The position numbers and the translations under genes are program-made. From Actinomycetales bacterium (GTDB lineage: Bacteria; Actinomycetota; Actinomycetes; Actinomycetales; Microbacteriaceae): DNA of 64,000 bases. Under the pieces are notes generated by a model. That model saw nothing but the letters and a program-made list of their open reading frames with translations. It was not told the origin of the DNA and ran no database searches. The DNA is taken from the NCBI GenBank assembly GCA_017308515.1, contig JAFKEN010000008.1, forward strand, positions 87,495 through 151,494. The letters are read 5' to 3'. Below are positions 62,524-64,000 of this stretch, piece after piece (position 1 is the first letter of the stretch; the number at the start of each line of letters is the position of its first letter).

Positions 62524-63470
62524 CCGACGGTGTAGACCTCGTAGGGCCGCCGACGCTACTGGACTACCTGGCGCCGGTGCCGTTGTCGTATCCGGTGCTC
62601 CCGGCGATCGGCATCGTCCTGGCGGTCGCCTACCTGGCCGGGGCGATTCGTCTGTGGGCAACCGGGCGCAAGTGGTCCGTGGCTCGGACGGTGTCGTTCC
62701 TGGTCGGCTGCCTCGCGGTTGTCGCAGTGATGGGGCTCGGCGTCGAGCTGTACGGATATGCCCTTTTCTCCGTTTTCATGTTCCAGCAGCTCACGCTGAT
62801 GATGGCGATTCCGCCGCTCTTGGTGCTGGGCTCCCCGGGCACGTTGCTCCTTCGAGCCACCCCGCGACGCGGGCTCGGGCTGCTTCTCCTTCGGGCGGCG
62901 CATGCGGGGCTGCGCAGTCCCGTCGCGCGATGGCTGCTCAGTCCGGTCGTCGCGATCCCGCTGTACCTGTTGCTGTTCTACGGTCTATACCTCACCGACC
63001 TCGCCAACTGGATCCTCGGGCTCCCGGGGGGCCACATCGGACTGGAGATCCTCTTCCTGGCGTCCGGGGTGCTGTTTACGATCCCTCTGCTGTCGAGCGA
63101 TCCCCTGCCGGTCCGGATGGGCTACGGAGGCCGAGCCATTGATCTCTTCGTCGAGGTCGCCCTGCATGCATTCTTCGGCGTCTTCATCATGATGAGTGTG
63201 ACGCTCGTCGTCGACCGTTTCGCGGCTCCGACCATGGCGCTCGGCATAGACCCACTGTCGGACCAGCAGATCGCCGGCGGCCTGGCGTGGTCATACGGCG
63301 AGGCCCCAAGCCTCCTGATGCTGCTCTACATCATGCATCGGTGGTTCCGGGACGATACGCGCAAGGCTGCGGCGGCCGATCGCCGCGCCGATACGCACGG
63401 CAACGACGAGCTGGACGCCTACAATGCCTACCTCGAGCAGCTCCGCCGGAGGAACCAGCCTGACCCGTAG
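62520..63470 (+). CDS. ctaG: Cytochrome c oxidase assembly protein (CtaG/Caa3 family)
   Basis: The 316-residue protein has about seven membrane helices and CtaG_caa3 features: YGYALFSVFMFQQLTLMMAIPPLLVLGSPGTLLLRA, LTDLANWILGLPGGHIGLEILFLASGVLFTIPLLSSDPLP and EVALHAFFGVFIMMSV with potential copper-binding His and Met. The family is needed for CuB or CuA insertion in caa3/aa3 oxidases. ATG 62520 overlaps the lspA stop (ATGA). Its presence alongside CopC suggests a copper-delivery role of the element. Confidence 0.9.
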   Translation: MTDGVDLVGPPTLLDYLAPVPLSYPVLPAIGIVLAVAYLAGAIRLWATGRKWSVARTVSFLVGCLAVVAVMGLGVELYGYALFSVFMFQQLTLMMAIPPLLVLGSPGTLLLRATPRRGLGLLLLRAAHAGLRSPVARWLLSPVVAIPLYLLLFYGLYLTDLANWILGLPGGHIGLEILFLASGVLFTIPLLSSDPLPVRMGYGGRAIDLFVEVALHAFFGVFIMMSVTLVVDRFAAPTMALGIDPLSDQQIAGGLAWSYGEAPSLLMLLYIMHRWFRDDTRKAAAADRRADTHGNDELDAYNAYLEQLRRRNQPDP

Positions 63471-63634
63471 TCGTCCGTGAGACCAGCAGGCTACGGCGAA
63501 CTGCTCTACCCCACGTCGTCAGCCTCCCATAAGTAAGAAGATCGCCGGAAGCTCTCGCCTCGTTCCGCACACGGGCGAACCATTTGCCATTTGGGGCGAC
63601 AGTGCGCGGGCCTTTCGCCGTCGGGATCGGCGAG

Positions 63635-63877
63635 TTAGTCCGCGGCCCGCTGTTCGCGCCTCCAGCGGCGCGCGACCACGAAAGAGCGCACCCCGAGCGC
63701 GATGTAGACGATGAGTAGTAGGAAGGTGATGGTGCTGACGAGTACGGCGGCGGGGCGCTCCGCGGTGCCAGCGAAGACGGAACCGAGCTGCAAGACGTTC
63801 ATAAGGGTGCCCGCCACACCGAGCAGCGCCACCACCAGAGCGATGTGGATGTGACCTGTCCCGGGTTTCTCGGACAC
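63635..63877 (-). CDS. Small two-helix membrane protein
   Basis: The 80-residue protein has helices near residues 11-35 and 43-67 and a basic C-terminus (VVARRWRREQRAAD). It starts at GTG 63877. No family is recognised. It converges with ctaG and lies just left of the insertion sequence, whose arrival may have displaced its original neighbours. Confidence 0.6.
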   Translation of the reverse strand: MSEKPGTGHIHIALVVALLGVAGTLMNVLQLGSVFAGTAERPAAVLVSTITFLLLIVYIALGVRSFVVARRWRREQRAAD

Positions 63878-63916
63878 CTGAGTTGGGGCGATGATCGTCC
63901 CGGATTGGAGTCCGTG

Positions 63917-64000
63917 ATGCCTGCTGCGAAGCCGGAGGAGTTCCGTCGTCGTGCTGTCGAGCTCGCTCGATTGGGTGAGAGGCCGGTGGCCGAGATCGCG
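63917..64000 (+). mobile_element. Start of an IS3-type transposase OrfA, cut by the window edge
   Basis: The first 28 codons read MPAAKPEEFRRRAVELARLG and continue in frame to the window end. This is the HTH_Tnp_1 N-terminus of IS3-family OrfA proteins, the DNA-binding subunit made before a programmed frameshift joins it to OrfB. The left terminal repeat should lie within about 40-60 nt upstream, but without the other end it cannot be defined. Confidence 0.75.

Overview
The window is high-GC DNA with dense, mostly co-directional genes and frequent ATGA or GTGA stop/start overlaps. The gene content fits an actinobacterium of the order Micrococcales, most likely Microbacteriaceae: RbpA, PafBC without neighbouring proteasome genes, actinobacterial QcrA/QcrB/QcrC with CtaC/D/E/F, DUF3043, HelY, and a TIGR03767-type phosphoesterase. 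The family assignment is inference from gene content and order. There is no rRNA and no CRISPR array. One tRNA, tRNA-Leu(GAG), is present.

Positions 1-29 kb are core chromosome. They hold a membrane protein cut by the window edge, a lipoprotein and a Tat-exported phosphoesterase; hisD, nrdR and pyrD; a peptidase and erpA; and the terminal respiratory chain. The oxidase genes ctaC-ctaD-ctaF (+) converge on ctaE-qcrC-qcrA-qcrB (-), and the products form an aa3 oxidase and a bc1 complex with a diheme cytochrome c. trpD follows, then assorted enzymes (FMN hydroxyacid oxidase, molybdopterin oxidoreductase, SDR, Nudix hydrolase), an ArsR/SRPBCC pair, an NfeD/SPFH membrane pair, a GDPD phosphodiesterase and rbpA.

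Positions 29-44.5 kb hold a long minus-strand block: HAD, trmI, FKBP, pafB, pafC, tatA, tatC, helY, lnt. The order resembles the Pup-proteasome neighbourhood of other actinobacteria with arc, dop, pup, prc and pafA absent. PAC2, uppP, an M20 peptidase and small membrane proteins follow. Several gene ends here carry short tandem repeats that duplicate the stop codon and adjoining bases into the spacer.

From the tRNA-Leu at 44.6 kb to the right edge the DNA looks like an integrated mobile element. It has a tyrosine integrase pointing at the tRNA, an XRE repressor and an excisionase-like protein with overlapping divergent promoters, a ParE/RelE-type toxin-antitoxin pair, and a MobF relaxase with an oriT-like hairpin and a 110-nt polypurine tract upstream. 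The cargo after 51.8 kb has lower GC and consists of two divergent gene strings. The minus string carries a small membrane protein, a DUF6804-like protein, TlpA, CcdA, ResB, DsbA, a second Lnt, CcsB and CopC. The plus string carries a paralogous small membrane protein, a flavin oxidoreductase, a zf-TFIIB protein, LspA and CtaG. Together they encode System II cytochrome c maturation, periplasmic thiol handling, lipoprotein processing and acylation, and copper delivery. Both strings start with small two-helix proteins ending in the same QLSLSRT motif; this pair is the best candidate for an undescribed component. The element runs off the right edge at an IS3-type transposase start, so its far attachment site is not visible.
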